A DNA stretch of 64,000 nt from Sinomonas sp. P10A9 (GTDB lineage Bacteria > Actinomycetota > Actinomycetes > Actinomycetales > Micrococcaceae): assembly GCF_041022165.1 (NCBI RefSeq), contig NZ_CP163302.1, positions 1,364,001 to 1,428,000 of the forward strand, given 5' to 3'. Positions 16,358 through 25,393 of the stretch are shown piece by piece. The translations under genes and the position numbers were made by a program. The stretch's first letter is position 1, and the number at the start of each line of letters is the position of its first letter. Below the pieces are notes generated by a model, which was given only the letters and a program-made list of their open reading frames with translations, did no database searches and was not told the origin of the DNA.

Positions 16358-17723
16358 CAACGAGGCCGCCAACGCTGCACTGCTCGAGGAGTCCGCAGGC
16401 GCACGCGCCACCGCCGATGGCGCACGCAGGACCTATGTTCTTGACACCTCCGTGCTGCTCTCCGATCCGCGGGCACTCCTGCGCTTCGCCGAGCATGAAG
16501 TGGTGATCCCCGTCGTCGTGATCACCGAACTCGAGGGCAAGCGGAACGATCCGGAACTGGGCTACTTCGCCCGCAAGGCGCTCCGGCTGCTCGACGACCT
16601 CCGTGTCCAGCACGGGAGCCTCAACCACCCCGTGCCGCTCGAGACCGACGGCGGCGCGCAGGGCGGGACGCTGCTTGTGGAGCTCAACCACATCTCGGCG
16701 GAGGTGCTGCCCGCGGGCTTCCGCAGCGGGGACAACGACGCCCGTATTCTGGCCGTCGCGAAGAACATGTCGAACGAGGGCCGCGCAGTGGTGCTCGTCT
16801 CGAAGGACGTCCCGATGCGCGTCAAGGCCTCGGCCATGGGCCTCGCAGCGGACGAGTACCGCAACGAGCAGATCGTCGACTCGGGCTGGACCGGCGTCGC
16901 CGAGGTCGAGGCGGATGATCAGCAGGTCGGCGCGCTGTACGGGCACGAGGCCGTCTTCATTCCCGAGGCCGCCGAGATGCCCGTCAACACGGGCCTCGTG
17001 GTCCTCTCGAATCGCGGCTCCGCGCTCGGCCGGGTGGGTGCGGACAAGCAGGTGCGGCTCGTCAGGGGCGACCGTGAGGTGTTCGGCCTCCACGGACGCT
17101 CGGCTGAGCAGCGGCTGGCCATCGACCTCCTCATGGACCCCGGGGTGGGGATCGTCTCGCTCGGCGGCAAGGCGGGCACCGGCAAGTCGGCGCTCGCGCT
17201 CTGCGCTGGACTCGAGGCCGTCATGGAGCGGCGCGAGCACAAGAAGGTCGTCGTGTTCCGGCCGCTCTTCGCGGTCGGCGGGCAGGAGCTCGGCTACCTC
17301 CCCGGCACTGAGGCCGAGAAGATGAACCCGTGGGGCCAGGCGGTGTTCGACACTCTGGGGGCCCTCGTGAGCAAGGATGTCCTCGACCATGTTGTGGACG
17401 CCGGCATGCTCGAGGTGATGCCGCTGACACACATCCGCGGGCGTTCGCTCCACGACTCCTTCGTCATCGTGGACGAGGCCCAGTCGCTCGAGAAGAATGT
17501 CCTCCTGACGGTCATGAGCCGCATGGGCCAGAACTCGAAGATCGTCCTGACGCATGACGTCGCGCAGCGGGACAACCTCCGGGTGGGCCGTCACGACGGT
17601 ATCGCTGCCGTGGTCGAGACTCTCAAGGGACACCCGCTCTTCGGCCACGTGACGCTCACGCGGTCCGAGCGCTCGCCCATTGCCGCTCTCGTCACCGAAC
17701 TGCTCGAGGGGGCCGAGATATAG
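16350..17723 (+). CDS. phoH2: PIN-PhoH fusion protein (PhoH2-type ribonuclease/helicase)
   Basis: A 457-residue fusion. The PIN nuclease domain (about 28-170) shows [10 protein letters not shown] (Asp32), ITELEGKR (Glu60), [12 protein letters not shown] (Asp128/130) and [11 protein letters not shown] (Asp153), the acidic metal site. The PhoH ATPase (about 245-455) has Walker [10 protein letters not shown] at 272-280 and Walker B FVIVDEAQ. Mycobacterial PhoH2 unwinds and cleaves RNA and is toxic unless its PhoAT partner is present. GTG 16350 has GGAG 5 nt upstream; an in-frame GTG at 16230 would add 40 non-conserved residues. It lies upstream of fumC and glpX as in Rv1095-Rv1099c. Confidence 0.88.
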   Translation: MTSNEAANAALLEESAGARATADGARRTYVLDTSVLLSDPRALLRFAEHEVVIPVVVITELEGKRNDPELGYFARKALRLLDDLRVQHGSLNHPVPLETDGGAQGGTLLVELNHISAEVLPAGFRSGDNDARILAVAKNMSNEGRAVVLVSKDVPMRVKASAMGLAADEYRNEQIVDSGWTGVAEVEADDQQVGALYGHEAVFIPEAAEMPVNTGLVVLSNRGSALGRVGADKQVRLVRGDREVFGLHGRSAEQRLAIDLLMDPGVGIVSLGGKAGTGKSALALCAGLEAVMERREHKKVVVFRPLFAVGGQELGYLPGTEAEKMNPWGQAVFDTLGALVSKDVLDHVVDAGMLEVMPLTHIRGRSLHDSFVIVDEAQSLEKNVLLTVMSRMGQNSKIVLTHDVAQRDNLRVGRHDGIAAVVETLKGHPLFGHVTLTRSERSPIAALVTELLEGAEI

Positions 17724-17815
17724 CCTGGATCGCCCCCGGCGGCGAGCCCAGCGTCATGCCGTCACGCTAGTGCACGCGTCGCGTCGGCGGAGGCCGCGTC
17801 CGATAGTGTCCAAGG

Positions 17816-18328
17816 GTGACGCACCGACTGCCCGAGCTCTGGGGAACGAGCCCGCTGGCCTTCTGGCTCGTTGTGGCCTGCCTGTGCTACTACGTGTGGA
17901 TGGCCGCGCGGCTTGCCGCAATCGACATCCGCAGCCACCTGCTGCCCAACCGGATCGTGCTGCCCAGCTACTGGGCTGCGGTTCCGCTCACGGTCGCCGC
18001 CGCGATCGCGGCAGGCGGATTCGATGTCGGGGCTGCGCTGCGCGTCCTCGGCGGCGGCGCTGTGCTGTGGCTCGTCTACTTCGTGCTGCGGATCGTTTAC
18101 CCGGCAGGGATGGGCTTCGGTGATGTCAAGCTCGCCGGGGTGCTCGGCCTGTACCTGGGGTTCCTGAGCTGGTCGCACCTGTTCTGGGGGACCGCGGCCG
18201 CATTCCTGCTGGGCGGACTCTTCGGCCTCGGGCTCATCATCTCCCGCCGGGGCACAGCGAAGTCAGCCATACCGTTCGGGCCCTTCATGCTCGCGGGCAC
18301 CGCACTGGCGCTCGCCCTCCCCGTCTGA
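17816..18328 (+). CDS. Prepilin peptidase, A24 family (short form)
   Basis: A 170-residue polytopic aspartyl protease with both catalytic motifs: AAIDIRSHLLPNR (Asp37) and GMGFGDVKLAG (Asp103 of GxGD). The N-terminal methyltransferase domain of full-length PilD is absent, as in FlaK/CpaA-like and actinobacterial short forms. It would cleave type IV pilin or Flp/Tad prepilins; no pilus genes are in this window, so the substrate must be encoded elsewhere. GTG start with TAGTGT 8 nt upstream, possibly leaderless. It converges on the Nudix gene. Confidence 0.85.
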   Translation: MTHRLPELWGTSPLAFWLVVACLCYYVWMAARLAAIDIRSHLLPNRIVLPSYWAAVPLTVAAAIAAGGFDVGAALRVLGGGAVLWLVYFVLRIVYPAGMGFGDVKLAGVLGLYLGFLSWSHLFWGTAAAFLLGGLFGLGLIISRRGTAKSAIPFGPFMLAGTALALALPV

Positions 18329-18360
18329 CCGGCTGGCGGTTCGCGTCGCACAACGCGGGG

Positions 18361-18831
18361 TCAGCCGACGTAGTGCGCCCGGCGCGCGGGATCCCGCGCC
18401 CACTCGATGGCGCGGCGGTGCAGCGGCGGCAGATCGGGCAGCGCATCGGCCTCGAACCAGCCGACCTCGAGGTTCTCGTCGTCGGCGACTCGCGCCTCGC
18501 CGCCGACATAGCGGCAGGCCATCACGACGTCGAGGTACTGCGCGTGGTCGCCATTGGGGTAGACCATCGGTGCTGTGGTCCCGACGCCAGCCAGATGGGT
18601 CACCTCGACCTCTACCCCGGTCTCCTCGAGCACTTCCCGCACGGCCGTTGCCGCGGGCTCCTCGCCGGGTTCCACGATCCCTGCCGGGACCGTCCACCGG
18701 CCGTTGTCGGCCCGTCGCACGAGAAGCAGCCGCGCGTCGTCGTCCGTCACGACCGCTTTGACCCCCGGGAGCCACAGGGGATGGACACCGATCTTCTCGC
18801 GGAGGGTCAGGATGAAGTCAGGCGTGGGCAT
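18361..18831 (-). CDS. Nudix hydrolase
   Basis: A 156-residue nucleoside-diphosphate-linked hydrolase. The Nudix box spans about residues 51-73: GIVEPGEEP, then AVREVLEETGV with the metal-binding REVxEE core intact. Substrate is not predictable; ADP-ribose, oxidised nucleotides and others are possible. It lies downstream of the fumC terminator and converges on the prepilin peptidase gene with a 32-bp gap. Confidence 0.9.
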   Translation of the reverse strand: MPTPDFILTLREKIGVHPLWLPGVKAVVTDDDARLLLVRRADNGRWTVPAGIVEPGEEPAATAVREVLEETGVEVEVTHLAGVGTTAPMVYPNGDHAQYLDVVMACRYVGGEARVADDENLEVGWFEADALPDLPPLHRRAIEWARDPARRAHYVG

Positions 18832-18855
18832 GGAACCAGCCTAGGCGTTGCCGCG

Positions 18856-18903
18856 CACGACGACGGCCGCCGCCTCGTGCGGGAGGCGACGGCCGTCGTC
18901 GTG
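18856..18903 (-). terminator. fumC terminator hairpin
   Basis: A 14-bp arm (18856-18869) pairs with 18890-18903. Beyond a single mismatch, CGCCTC and GAGGCG add 6 bp around a 6-nt loop. It follows the fumC stop by about 50 bp and precedes the next leftward gene. Confidence 0.75.
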
Positions 18904-18954
18904 CTCGTCCCACGTGACCCGGGTCGCTGGGAGACGACCCCGGGTCGGGTGGGC

Positions 18955-20397
18955 TTACTTGTTGGGGCCCGTCATCGTGGTGACGTCGAGGGCGGCATCG
19001 AGCTGCTCCTCCGTGAGCTCGCCGCGCTCCACGTAGCCGAGCGCCACGGTCGCCTCGCGGATCGTGAGGCCTTCCTTGACGGCCTTCTTCGCGATGGCGG
19101 CGGCGTTCTCGTAGCCGATGAACTTGTTCAGCGGGGTCACGATCGAGGGCGAGGCCTCGGCGAGGAAGCGAGCACGCTCGACGTTCGCCTGGATGCCGTC
19201 GATCATCTTGTCCGCCATGACGCGCGCGGTGTTGGACAGGAGGCGGATGGACTCGAGCAGGTTCGCGGCCATGACCGGGATGCCGACGTTGAGCTCGAAC
19301 GCGCCGTTGGTCGAGGACAGTGCGATCGTGGTGTCGTTGCCGATCACCTGGGCCGCGACCATGATCGCGGCCTCGCAGATCACGGGGTTGACCTTGCCCG
19401 GCATGATGGACGAGCCCGGCTGCAGGTCGGGGATGGCGATCTCGCCGAGGCCAGTGTTCGGGCCCGAGCCCATCCAGCGCAGGTCGTTGCTGATCTTCAT
19501 GACCGAGTACGCGATGTTGCGCAGCTGGCCGGAGGCCTCGATGAGGCCGTCGCGGTTCGCCTGGGCCTCGAAGTGGTTGCGCGCCTCGGTGATGGGCAAC
19601 GCCGTGTCCGCGGCCAGGAGGGCGATCACGCGCTGCGGGAAGCCCGCCGGGGTGTTGATGCCAGTGCCGACGGCGGTGCCGCCGAGGGGGACCTCGGCCA
19701 CGCGGGGGAGCGAGGCCTCAATGCGCTCGATGCCGTAGCGGACCTGCGCCTCGTACCCGCCGAACTCCTGGCCGAGCGTCACGGGGGTGGCGTCCATGAG
19801 GTGGGTGCGCCCCGACTTGACCACGTCCTTGAACTCCTCGGCCTTGCGGCTCAGCGACGCCGCGAGGTACGTGAGGGCTGGGACGAGATCATTCAGGAGC
19901 GCATTCGTCGCGGCAACGTGGACGGACGTCGGGAACACGTCATTCGAGGACTGCGAGGCGTTGACGTGATCGTTCGGGTGGACGACCTTGTCGCTGCCCG
20001 CCTCCTTGAGCGCACGCGTTGCGAGCTCAGCGATGACCTCGTTCATGTTCATGTTCGAGGACGTACCCGAGCCGGTCTGGAAGACGTCGATCGGGAACTG
20101 GCTGTCGAACTCGCCCTCGGCGACGCGGTCGGCGGCGTCGGCGATCGCGTCGGCGAGATCGGCGTCGATCACTCCGAGGTCCTCGTTGGCCCGCGCAGCG
20201 GCCTTCTTGACGCGCGCGAGTGCCTCGATGTGCTTGCGCTCAAGGGTCTTGCCCGAGATCGGGAAGTTCTCGACGGCGCGCTGCGTCTGGGCACGGTAGA
20301 GGGCCGACGCGGGAACGCGGACCTCTCCCATCGTGTCGTGTTCGATCCGGTATTCGACGGTGTTCGTTGCAGGGGCCTGCACTGCAGAGTCAGTCAT
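18955..20397 (-). CDS. fumC: Class II fumarate hydratase
   Basis: Interconverts fumarate and malate in the TCA cycle, without iron. 480 residues of the fumarase/aspartase superfamily. The signature loop [12 protein letters not shown] contains the catalytic Ser; [17 protein letters not shown] and [14 protein letters not shown] are also diagnostic (the latter separates FumC from aspartase-like members). The open frame continues 120 codons upstream, but homology begins at MTDSAVQAP, so the ATG at 20397 is used. A strong hairpin follows the stop. The carbonic anhydrase gene ends 68 bp upstream on the same strand. Confidence 0.95.
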   Translation of the reverse strand: MTDSAVQAPATNTVEYRIEHDTMGEVRVPASALYRAQTQRAVENFPISGKTLERKHIEALARVKKAAARANEDLGVIDADLADAIADAADRVAEGEFDSQFPIDVFQTGSGTSSNMNMNEVIAELATRALKEAGSDKVVHPNDHVNASQSSNDVFPTSVHVAATNALLNDLVPALTYLAASLSRKAEEFKDVVKSGRTHLMDATPVTLGQEFGGYEAQVRYGIERIEASLPRVAEVPLGGTAVGTGINTPAGFPQRVIALLAADTALPITEARNHFEAQANRDGLIEASGQLRNIAYSVMKISNDLRWMGSGPNTGLGEIAIPDLQPGSSIMPGKVNPVICEAAIMVAAQVIGNDTTIALSSTNGAFELNVGIPVMAANLLESIRLLSNTARVMADKMIDGIQANVERARFLAEASPSIVTPLNKFIGYENAAAIAKKAVKEGLTIREATVALGYVERGELTEEQLDAALDVTTMTGPNK

Positions 20398-20465
20398 GGC
20401 ACCCAGATTAGACCCCTCGCGTGGGCCGGTTCGAACCGAGACGGCGGCGTCCTGCGTCAGTGCAT

Positions 20466-21080
20466 CTAGACGTCGCCGAGTCCCGAGACCAGCTCGGCCT
20501 TGCCCTCTGCGAGGTGGTAGCACACGCCGAGGACGGCCGTGCGGCCCTCCTGGACGGCCTTGGCGATGATCTGGGACGTCTCGAGGAGCCGGGCGCCGGT
20601 CTGCTTCACGTGCTCCACGACGGTGCTGTCGACGTCGGTCACCCCGTTGCGCTGGGCCGTGAGCACGCTCGGCATGATGCGCTCGACGAGGTCCCGGACG
20701 AAGCCCTGCGGCATGATGCCGGTCTCGTACGCATTGACGCTGGCCGTGACAGCGCCGCATGAGTCGTGGCCGAGGACCACGATGAGGGGGACGTTGAGGG
20801 GATCGATGGCATACTCAAGCGAGCCGAGGACTGCCTCGTCGATCACGTGTCCCGCCGAGCGGACCACGAACGCGTCGCCGAGGCCCAGATCGAAGATGAT
20901 CTCCGCCGCGAGGCGGGAGTCCGAGCAGCCGAAGATGACGCAGATCGGGTCCTGCTGGCTCACGAGCTCGGTACGGCGGGCGGCGTCTTGGTTCGGATGG
21001 CTGCTGCGGCCCTCCACGAAACGCTGGTTTCCTTCGCGCAGCTGCTGCCACGCCTGGGCCGGGGTAAGAGTCTGAGGCAC
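20466..21080 (-). CDS. Beta-class carbonic anhydrase
   Basis: Interconverts CO2 and bicarbonate with a zinc ion. 204 residues from GTG 21080. Zinc ligands are Cys52 (GCSDSR), His105 and Cys108 (GHDSCGAV); Asp54 and Arg56 form the catalytic dyad. The GTG at 21080 is chosen because TAGAGT ends 7 nt before it, the spacing of a leaderless promoter; the open frame includes another GTG six codons upstream that would overlap that -10. It may supply bicarbonate to carboxylases. Confidence 0.92.
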   Translation of the reverse strand: MPQTLTPAQAWQQLREGNQRFVEGRSSHPNQDAARRTELVSQQDPICVIFGCSDSRLAAEIIFDLGLGDAFVVRSAGHVIDEAVLGSLEYAIDPLNVPLIVVLGHDSCGAVTASVNAYETGIMPQGFVRDLVERIMPSVLTAQRNGVTDVDSTVVEHVKQTGARLLETSQIIAKAVQEGRTAVLGVCYHLAEGKAELVSGLGDV

Positions 21081-21125
21081 GGGCCTAACTCTACGCACGC
21101 ACGGCGCGCCGTCCAGTCGTGGGGC

Positions 21126-21713
21126 CTATTCGCGTGGGGCCTTGACGACGGCGTCCGCGACGGCGTCGAACTCGTCGAACCCCGCCGAGCCGCTCACCAC
21201 CACGGTGGTTCGGCCGATCGTCGCCACGAGGCTCTTCTCGATCCCCGGCTTGTCATAGAGCGTCCAGTCCACCCCGGCCACCGTCCGCGTGCCGGTCGTC
21301 GGCGCCTTCTTGACCTGGTCGGCGAGCCACGTGGGGTTCGCGGTCGCCGTCTGCACGATCGAGACGAACTTTTGGGCAGGCGTGAGGTACCCGATGTCCC
21401 AGTGGGTCACGCCGTCCGTGGTTCCGGACACCCAGCGCGCGTAGTTGGGCGAGTAGCCAGACGGGAGCTGCGGGACAGCAGGTGTGAAATGCGCCACATC
21501 CTTGGCGTTGGCCGCGACGGCGGCGACGTCCACGTCGGGCCGGAAGGTGTCCGTCTTCTGCGACGCGTTCAGGAGCACGATGGGCACGATCGCGAGCACA
21601 CTCACGAGCAGGGCCATGATCATCCCGATCACGGAGGCGTTGGCACGCTTGGCCGCCGCGGGGGTCAGGACGGGTTTGACGGCGGGCTCGGGGGCGTGGT
21701 CGGTGCTGCTCAC
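21126..21713 (-). CDS. DUF4245 membrane-anchored protein
   Basis: A roughly 195-residue actinobacterial protein of unknown function. A short cytoplasmic N-terminus, one span (about 28-47, VIGMIMALLVSVLAIVPIVLL) and a beta-rich extracytoplasmic domain of about 145 residues (LPSGYSPNYARW, GVDWTLYDKPG). It diverges from glpX; Rv1100 next to Rv1099c glpX is the same family, from memory. GTG 21713 is the likely start, with an in-frame ATG at 21731 as the alternative. Confidence 0.75.
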   Translation of the reverse strand: MSSTDHAPEPAVKPVLTPAAAKRANASVIGMIMALLVSVLAIVPIVLLNASQKTDTFRPDVDVAAVAANAKDVAHFTPAVPQLPSGYSPNYARWVSGTTDGVTHWDIGYLTPAQKFVSIVQTATANPTWLADQVKKAPTTGTRTVAGVDWTLYDKPGIEKSLVATIGRTTVVVSGSAGFDEFDAVADAVVKAPRE

Positions 21714-21806
21714 CCGTCTATGGTCCCGCATGCGGACCCCCGAGGGCGAACGGACGTCATCGGAGCGGAGCGGAAGGCCCGGCAATACTAGGATGAGGGG
21801 GACAAG

Positions 21807-21832
21807 CCCGCTCGAAGAACCCGCTCGAAGAA
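21807..21832 (+). repeat. Perfect 13-bp tandem duplication in the glpX leader
   Basis: CCCGCTCGAAGAA occurs twice head to tail; the second copy runs into the GAAGAGG used as the glpX ribosome site. A plausible -10 (TAGGAT, about 21790) lies upstream, so the duplication would be within the 5' untranslated region. Confidence 0.9.
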
Positions 21833-21842
21833 GAGGTCCACA

Positions 21843-22877
21843 GTGTCCACTGCGCCCGAAGGCACCCAGTACTCGACCCTTTCCAGCTCGCTCCACGTCG
21901 GAGCTGATGAGCCTGACCGCAACCTTGCCCTCGAGCTCGTCCGCGTGACCGAGGCCGCGGCGATCGCCGGCGGCCACTGGGTCGGTTTCGGCGACAAGAA
22001 CAAGGCCGACGGCGCCGCAGTCGACGCCATGCGCTCCTTCCTCCAGACCGTCCACTTCAACGGCGTCGTGGTCATCGGCGAGGGCGAGAAGGACGAGGCG
22101 CCCATGCTCTTCAACGGAGAGCGCGTCGGCGACGGAACGGGGCCCGAGGTCGACGTCGCGGTCGACCCGATCGACGGCACCCGCCTTACGGCACTAGGCA
22201 TCAACAATGCGCTCGCCGTCCTCGCGGTGGCCGAGCGTGGCACGATGTTCGACCCGTCCGCGGTCTTCTACATGGAGAAGCTCGTCACCGGTCCCGAGGC
22301 TGCCGACATGGTGGACCTGCGCTTGCCGGTCAAGCAGAACCTCCACCTCATCGCGAAGGCCAAGGGCGTCAAGGTCAACCAGCTCAACGTCATGGTCCTG
22401 GACCGTGACCGCCACAAGCCTCTCATCGAGGAGATCCGCGAGGCGGGGGCACGCACCAAGATCATCCTGGACGGCGACGTAGCCGGTGCGATCGCGGCGG
22501 CCCGTTCTGGCACAGGCGTGGACGCCCTCATGGGCATCGGCGGCACCCCCGAGGGCATCGTCGCGGCCTGCGCGATCAAGTCCCTCGGCGGCGTCATCCA
22601 GGGCCGCCTCTGGCCCACGAGCGATGACGAGCAGCAGAAGGCGCTCGACGCCGGCCACGACCTCGACCGCGTGCTGTCCACGAATGACCTCGTCACGAGC
22701 GACAACTGCTACTTCGCGGCGACCGGCATCACCGACGGCGACCTGCTCAAGGGCGTCCGCTACGAGAAGGACCGCGTCAAGACGCAGTCCATCGTGATGC
22801 GCTCCAAGTCCGGCACCGTCCGCTTCGTGGACGCCGAGCACCACGCGAGCAAGTGGGAGAGCTGGGCGCGCCGCTAG
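21843..22877 (+). CDS. glpX: Class II fructose-1,6-bisphosphatase
   Basis: Gluconeogenic enzyme hydrolysing fructose-1,6-bisphosphate to fructose-6-phosphate. 344 residues. [11 protein letters not shown] (80-89) and VDPIDGTRL (107-115) form the Mg2+/phosphate site of the GlpX family. GTG start with AAGAGG about 7 nt upstream. The FemAB-like gene follows after 39 nt. In mycobacteria GlpX is the sole essential FBPase; no other FBPase gene is present in this window. Confidence 0.95.
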   Translation: MSTAPEGTQYSTLSSSLHVGADEPDRNLALELVRVTEAAAIAGGHWVGFGDKNKADGAAVDAMRSFLQTVHFNGVVVIGEGEKDEAPMLFNGERVGDGTGPEVDVAVDPIDGTRLTALGINNALAVLAVAERGTMFDPSAVFYMEKLVTGPEAADMVDLRLPVKQNLHLIAKAKGVKVNQLNVMVLDRDRHKPLIEEIREAGARTKIILDGDVAGAIAAARSGTGVDALMGIGGTPEGIVAACAIKSLGGVIQGRLWPTSDDEQQKALDAGHDLDRVLSTNDLVTSDNCYFAATGITDGDLLKGVRYEKDRVKTQSIVMRSKSGTVRFVDAEHHASKWESWARR

Positions 22878-22916
22878 ACTGGGCCGCGACCTGCCGCCGT
22901 ACGACCCAGGAGGATC

Positions 22917-24005
22917 ATGACCCCCGAGAGCCAGCTGGCCACGAATGAGCTGACGGTCCGTCCCTGCACTGAGCGCACCGAGTGGGACGCACTGGTCAAC
23001 AGCCAAGGGGGGCACCCGCTCCAGCTCTGGGGCTGGGGGCAGGTCAAGGCGGAGCACCATTGGCGGACGGAACGGCTGCTCGTCCAGGACGGCAGTGGGA
23101 CGGTCGGCGGGGCGCAGGTGCTGTACCGCGCCCTGCCGTGGCCGCTCAAGTCGCTCGCGTACCTCTCCCGCGGGCCTGTGTGCGCCGTCGAGGACGCCGA
23201 ACGGGTGCTCGGGGCCGTCGCGCGCTCCGTCCAGGCGTCCCACGGGTCCGTGGCCCTCGTGGCCGAGCCGGACTGGGATGCGGACTCGGAGGGCGAGCGC
23301 GGCCTCGCGGCTGCGGGATTCCGCCGCACGGACTCGACCATCCTCATCCCGCGGACCCTCATCCTCGACCTCGCGCAGAGCGAGGACGACCTGATGGCCG
23401 CGATGTCCCGCACCACGCGGGCCAACGTGCGCAAGAACCTCAAGGGCGAGCTCGTCTTCCGCAAGGTCGCGACGGACGGTGAGCTCGAGCAGGTGCTCAC
23501 GATCTACCGGGAGACCGCTGCCCGCGCCGGCTTCGGCATCCACGAGGACGCCTACTACCGGGACATCTGGCGATTCCTCGGCGAGGATTCGCCCATCATC
23601 GCGGCGTTCGACGGCGAGAGCGTCGTCGCGTTCGTGTGGATCGCCAGGAGCGCCGGCACCGCGTTCGAGCTCTACGGAGGCGTCAACGAGGCCGGGCAGA
23701 AGGCCCGCGCCAACTATGGCGTCAAATGGGCGGCCTTCACGGCCATGAAGGCCGACGGCTGCACTCGGTACGATCTCAACGGACTCCTCAATGACGGGAT
23801 CTCCGACTTCAAGAAGCAGTTCGCTCCCCATGAGAACCTTCTCGCGGGAACCTGGGAACTGCCGCTCTCGCCGTTCTACTCCGTGTACGCCTCGGGAATG
23901 CCGCTCGCTCGCCGCACCCTTCAGCAGGGCCGCAGCGCCGCGAAGGCTGCAGTGCGCCGGATCAAGGGCGCGGCGGGCAAAGCCAAGGAGCTCGTGGGCC
24001 GCTAG
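22917..24005 (+). CDS. FemAB-family aminoacyltransferase (peptidoglycan bridge formation)
   Basis: Likely uses aminoacyl-tRNA to add an amino acid to the peptidoglycan stem of a lipid intermediate. The 362-residue protein has two GNAT-like halves: LQLWGWGQVK near 35-45, RTTRANVRKNLKG, then YRETAARAGFGIHEDAYYRDIW and YGVKWAAFTAMKADGCTRYDLNG. A Lys/Ala-rich C-terminus (AKAAVRRIKGAAGKAKELVG) may contact membrane or RNA. AGGAGG precedes the ATG. It follows glpX closely. The amino acid added is unknown. Confidence 0.85.
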   Translation: MTPESQLATNELTVRPCTERTEWDALVNSQGGHPLQLWGWGQVKAEHHWRTERLLVQDGSGTVGGAQVLYRALPWPLKSLAYLSRGPVCAVEDAERVLGAVARSVQASHGSVALVAEPDWDADSEGERGLAAAGFRRTDSTILIPRTLILDLAQSEDDLMAAMSRTTRANVRKNLKGELVFRKVATDGELEQVLTIYRETAARAGFGIHEDAYYRDIWRFLGEDSPIIAAFDGESVVAFVWIARSAGTAFELYGGVNEAGQKARANYGVKWAAFTAMKADGCTRYDLNGLLNDGISDFKKQFAPHENLLAGTWELPLSPFYSVYASGMPLARRTLQQGRSAAKAAVRRIKGAAGKAKELVGR

Positions 24006-24031
24006 CCCGACTCGGAATCAGCCCAGTCCGT

Positions 24032-25315
24032 TCAGCCCAGACCGGATGCCGGGCCGAGACCGGTGGTCACCGCGAACGCGAGTACCCCCTCAGCACCCAC
24101 GTGGGCGAGCGCCGGAGCCTCGGCATCAGGGACGAACGCGCTCTCTCCGCGTGCGAGCGCGAGATCACCCTTGGGAGTGTCGAGCGTGAGCGAGCCCCGC
24201 ACTACGAGCACGACGGCGGCCCCGGCCTGGGCGATGGGGACAGGCTCAGGTGTCGGGTCATCGACAGAACGTGCGACGTCGATGCGCTGGAGCTGGAACT
24301 CGGCGAACGGCGGGCGGTAGAGCTCCTGGCCGAGCTCGGACTCCTGGGGGGCAAGCAGCGGAACGCCAGCCGACTCGAAGACGACCGTGCGCAGCAGTTC
24401 GGGGATGTCGATGTGCTTGGGGGTCAGGCCGCCGCGGAGCACGTTGTCGGACGAGGCCATGACTTCGATGCCCAGGCCCTCGAGATACGCGTGGACATTG
24501 CCTGCAGGGAGGTAGAGGGCCTCGCCCGGTGCAAGGCTCACGCGGTTGAGCATGAGGGAGATGAGGACCCCGGGATCCGAGGGGTAGGCCGCTGCGAGGT
24601 CGACGACGGTGGCGAGGGCTGCGTCCTGCTCCCGGCCCGGCCGGGCTGCCCTCGCGGCCGGACTGTGGGCGATGATCGCGGCTGCCGAGGCGTCGACGCA
24701 CTCGCGTACGTCCTGTCCGCCGGTGATGAGCCGCGCGAACGCCGCGCTGAGGGCCTCCGTCTCGTCTGGGACCCGCAAGAGCTCCGCGACCTGCTCCGTG
24801 ACCTCCGCCGCATCGGACCCCGCCAGGAGCGCGGTCAGCCTCTCGAACAGAGCGGCGGCCTCGGCCTGCCGCCGGAAGCCCGAGAGTGCCTCGAAGCGGG
24901 TGAGCGCGAAGATCATCTCCGGCTTGTGGTTGTCGTCCTTGTAGTTCCGATGCGGCGCAGAAGGGGCGACGCCGGCCGCCTCCTCCGCCCTGAATCCGGC
25001 CTTGGCCTGGTCGAGCCTCGGGTGGACCTGCAGGGACAGCGGAGAGGCCGCGGCAAGGACCTTGAGCAGGTACGGCAAGCGCGCCCCGAAGGACTCGATG
25101 CTCCGGGCTCCAAGCGCCCTCATAGGGTCCGCGGCGATGAGGGACGCGAGGTTCTCGCCGTCAGGTCCGTCGACAGGCTTGGACGACGCATCGGGGTGTG
25201 CGCCGATCCACATCTCGGCCTCGGGCCGTCCGCTCGGCTCATAGCCGAGAAGCCCGGCAATCGCGGTGGTTGAACCCCATGCGTAGTCGCGGACGGTGTT
25301 GCTGAGCAGGTACAT
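24032..25315 (-). CDS. manA: Mannose-6-phosphate isomerase, class I
   Basis: Zinc enzyme linking fructose-6-phosphate and mannose-6-phosphate, feeding GDP-mannose and polyprenyl-phosphomannose. 427 residues. Zinc ligands appear as Gln96 and His98 (SLQVHP), Glu133 (NHKPEM), and a later His in LPAGNVHAYLEGLGIEVMASSDNVLRGG, near the active site. ATG start. Together with the O-mannosyltransferase in this window it points to active mannosylation. It lies 78 bp downstream of the LCP gene, not beside ahcY/Trm112 as expected from related genomes. Confidence 0.93.
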   Translation of the reverse strand: MYLLSNTVRDYAWGSTTAIAGLLGYEPSGRPEAEMWIGAHPDASSKPVDGPDGENLASLIAADPMRALGARSIESFGARLPYLLKVLAAASPLSLQVHPRLDQAKAGFRAEEAAGVAPSAPHRNYKDDNHKPEMIFALTRFEALSGFRRQAEAAALFERLTALLAGSDAAEVTEQVAELLRVPDETEALSAAFARLITGGQDVRECVDASAAAIIAHSPAARAARPGREQDAALATVVDLAAAYPSDPGVLISLMLNRVSLAPGEALYLPAGNVHAYLEGLGIEVMASSDNVLRGGLTPKHIDIPELLRTVVFESAGVPLLAPQESELGQELYRPPFAEFQLQRIDVARSVDDPTPEPVPIAQAGAAVVLVVRGSLTLDTPKGDLALARGESAFVPDAEAPALAHVGAEGVLAFAVTTGLGPASGLG

Positions 25316-25393
25316 GTGCGTCCTCGAAGGTGTCAGGTGCGGATGTCGGAGCTGTGCGTCAGCCTAGGGCGGTGGGTCGGCGTGACCGAACCG

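Noticed and set aside
18373..20469. Plus-strand open frame (698 codons) across fumC
   Set aside because: fumC on the other strand has full-length family motifs; this frame is its antisense shadow.
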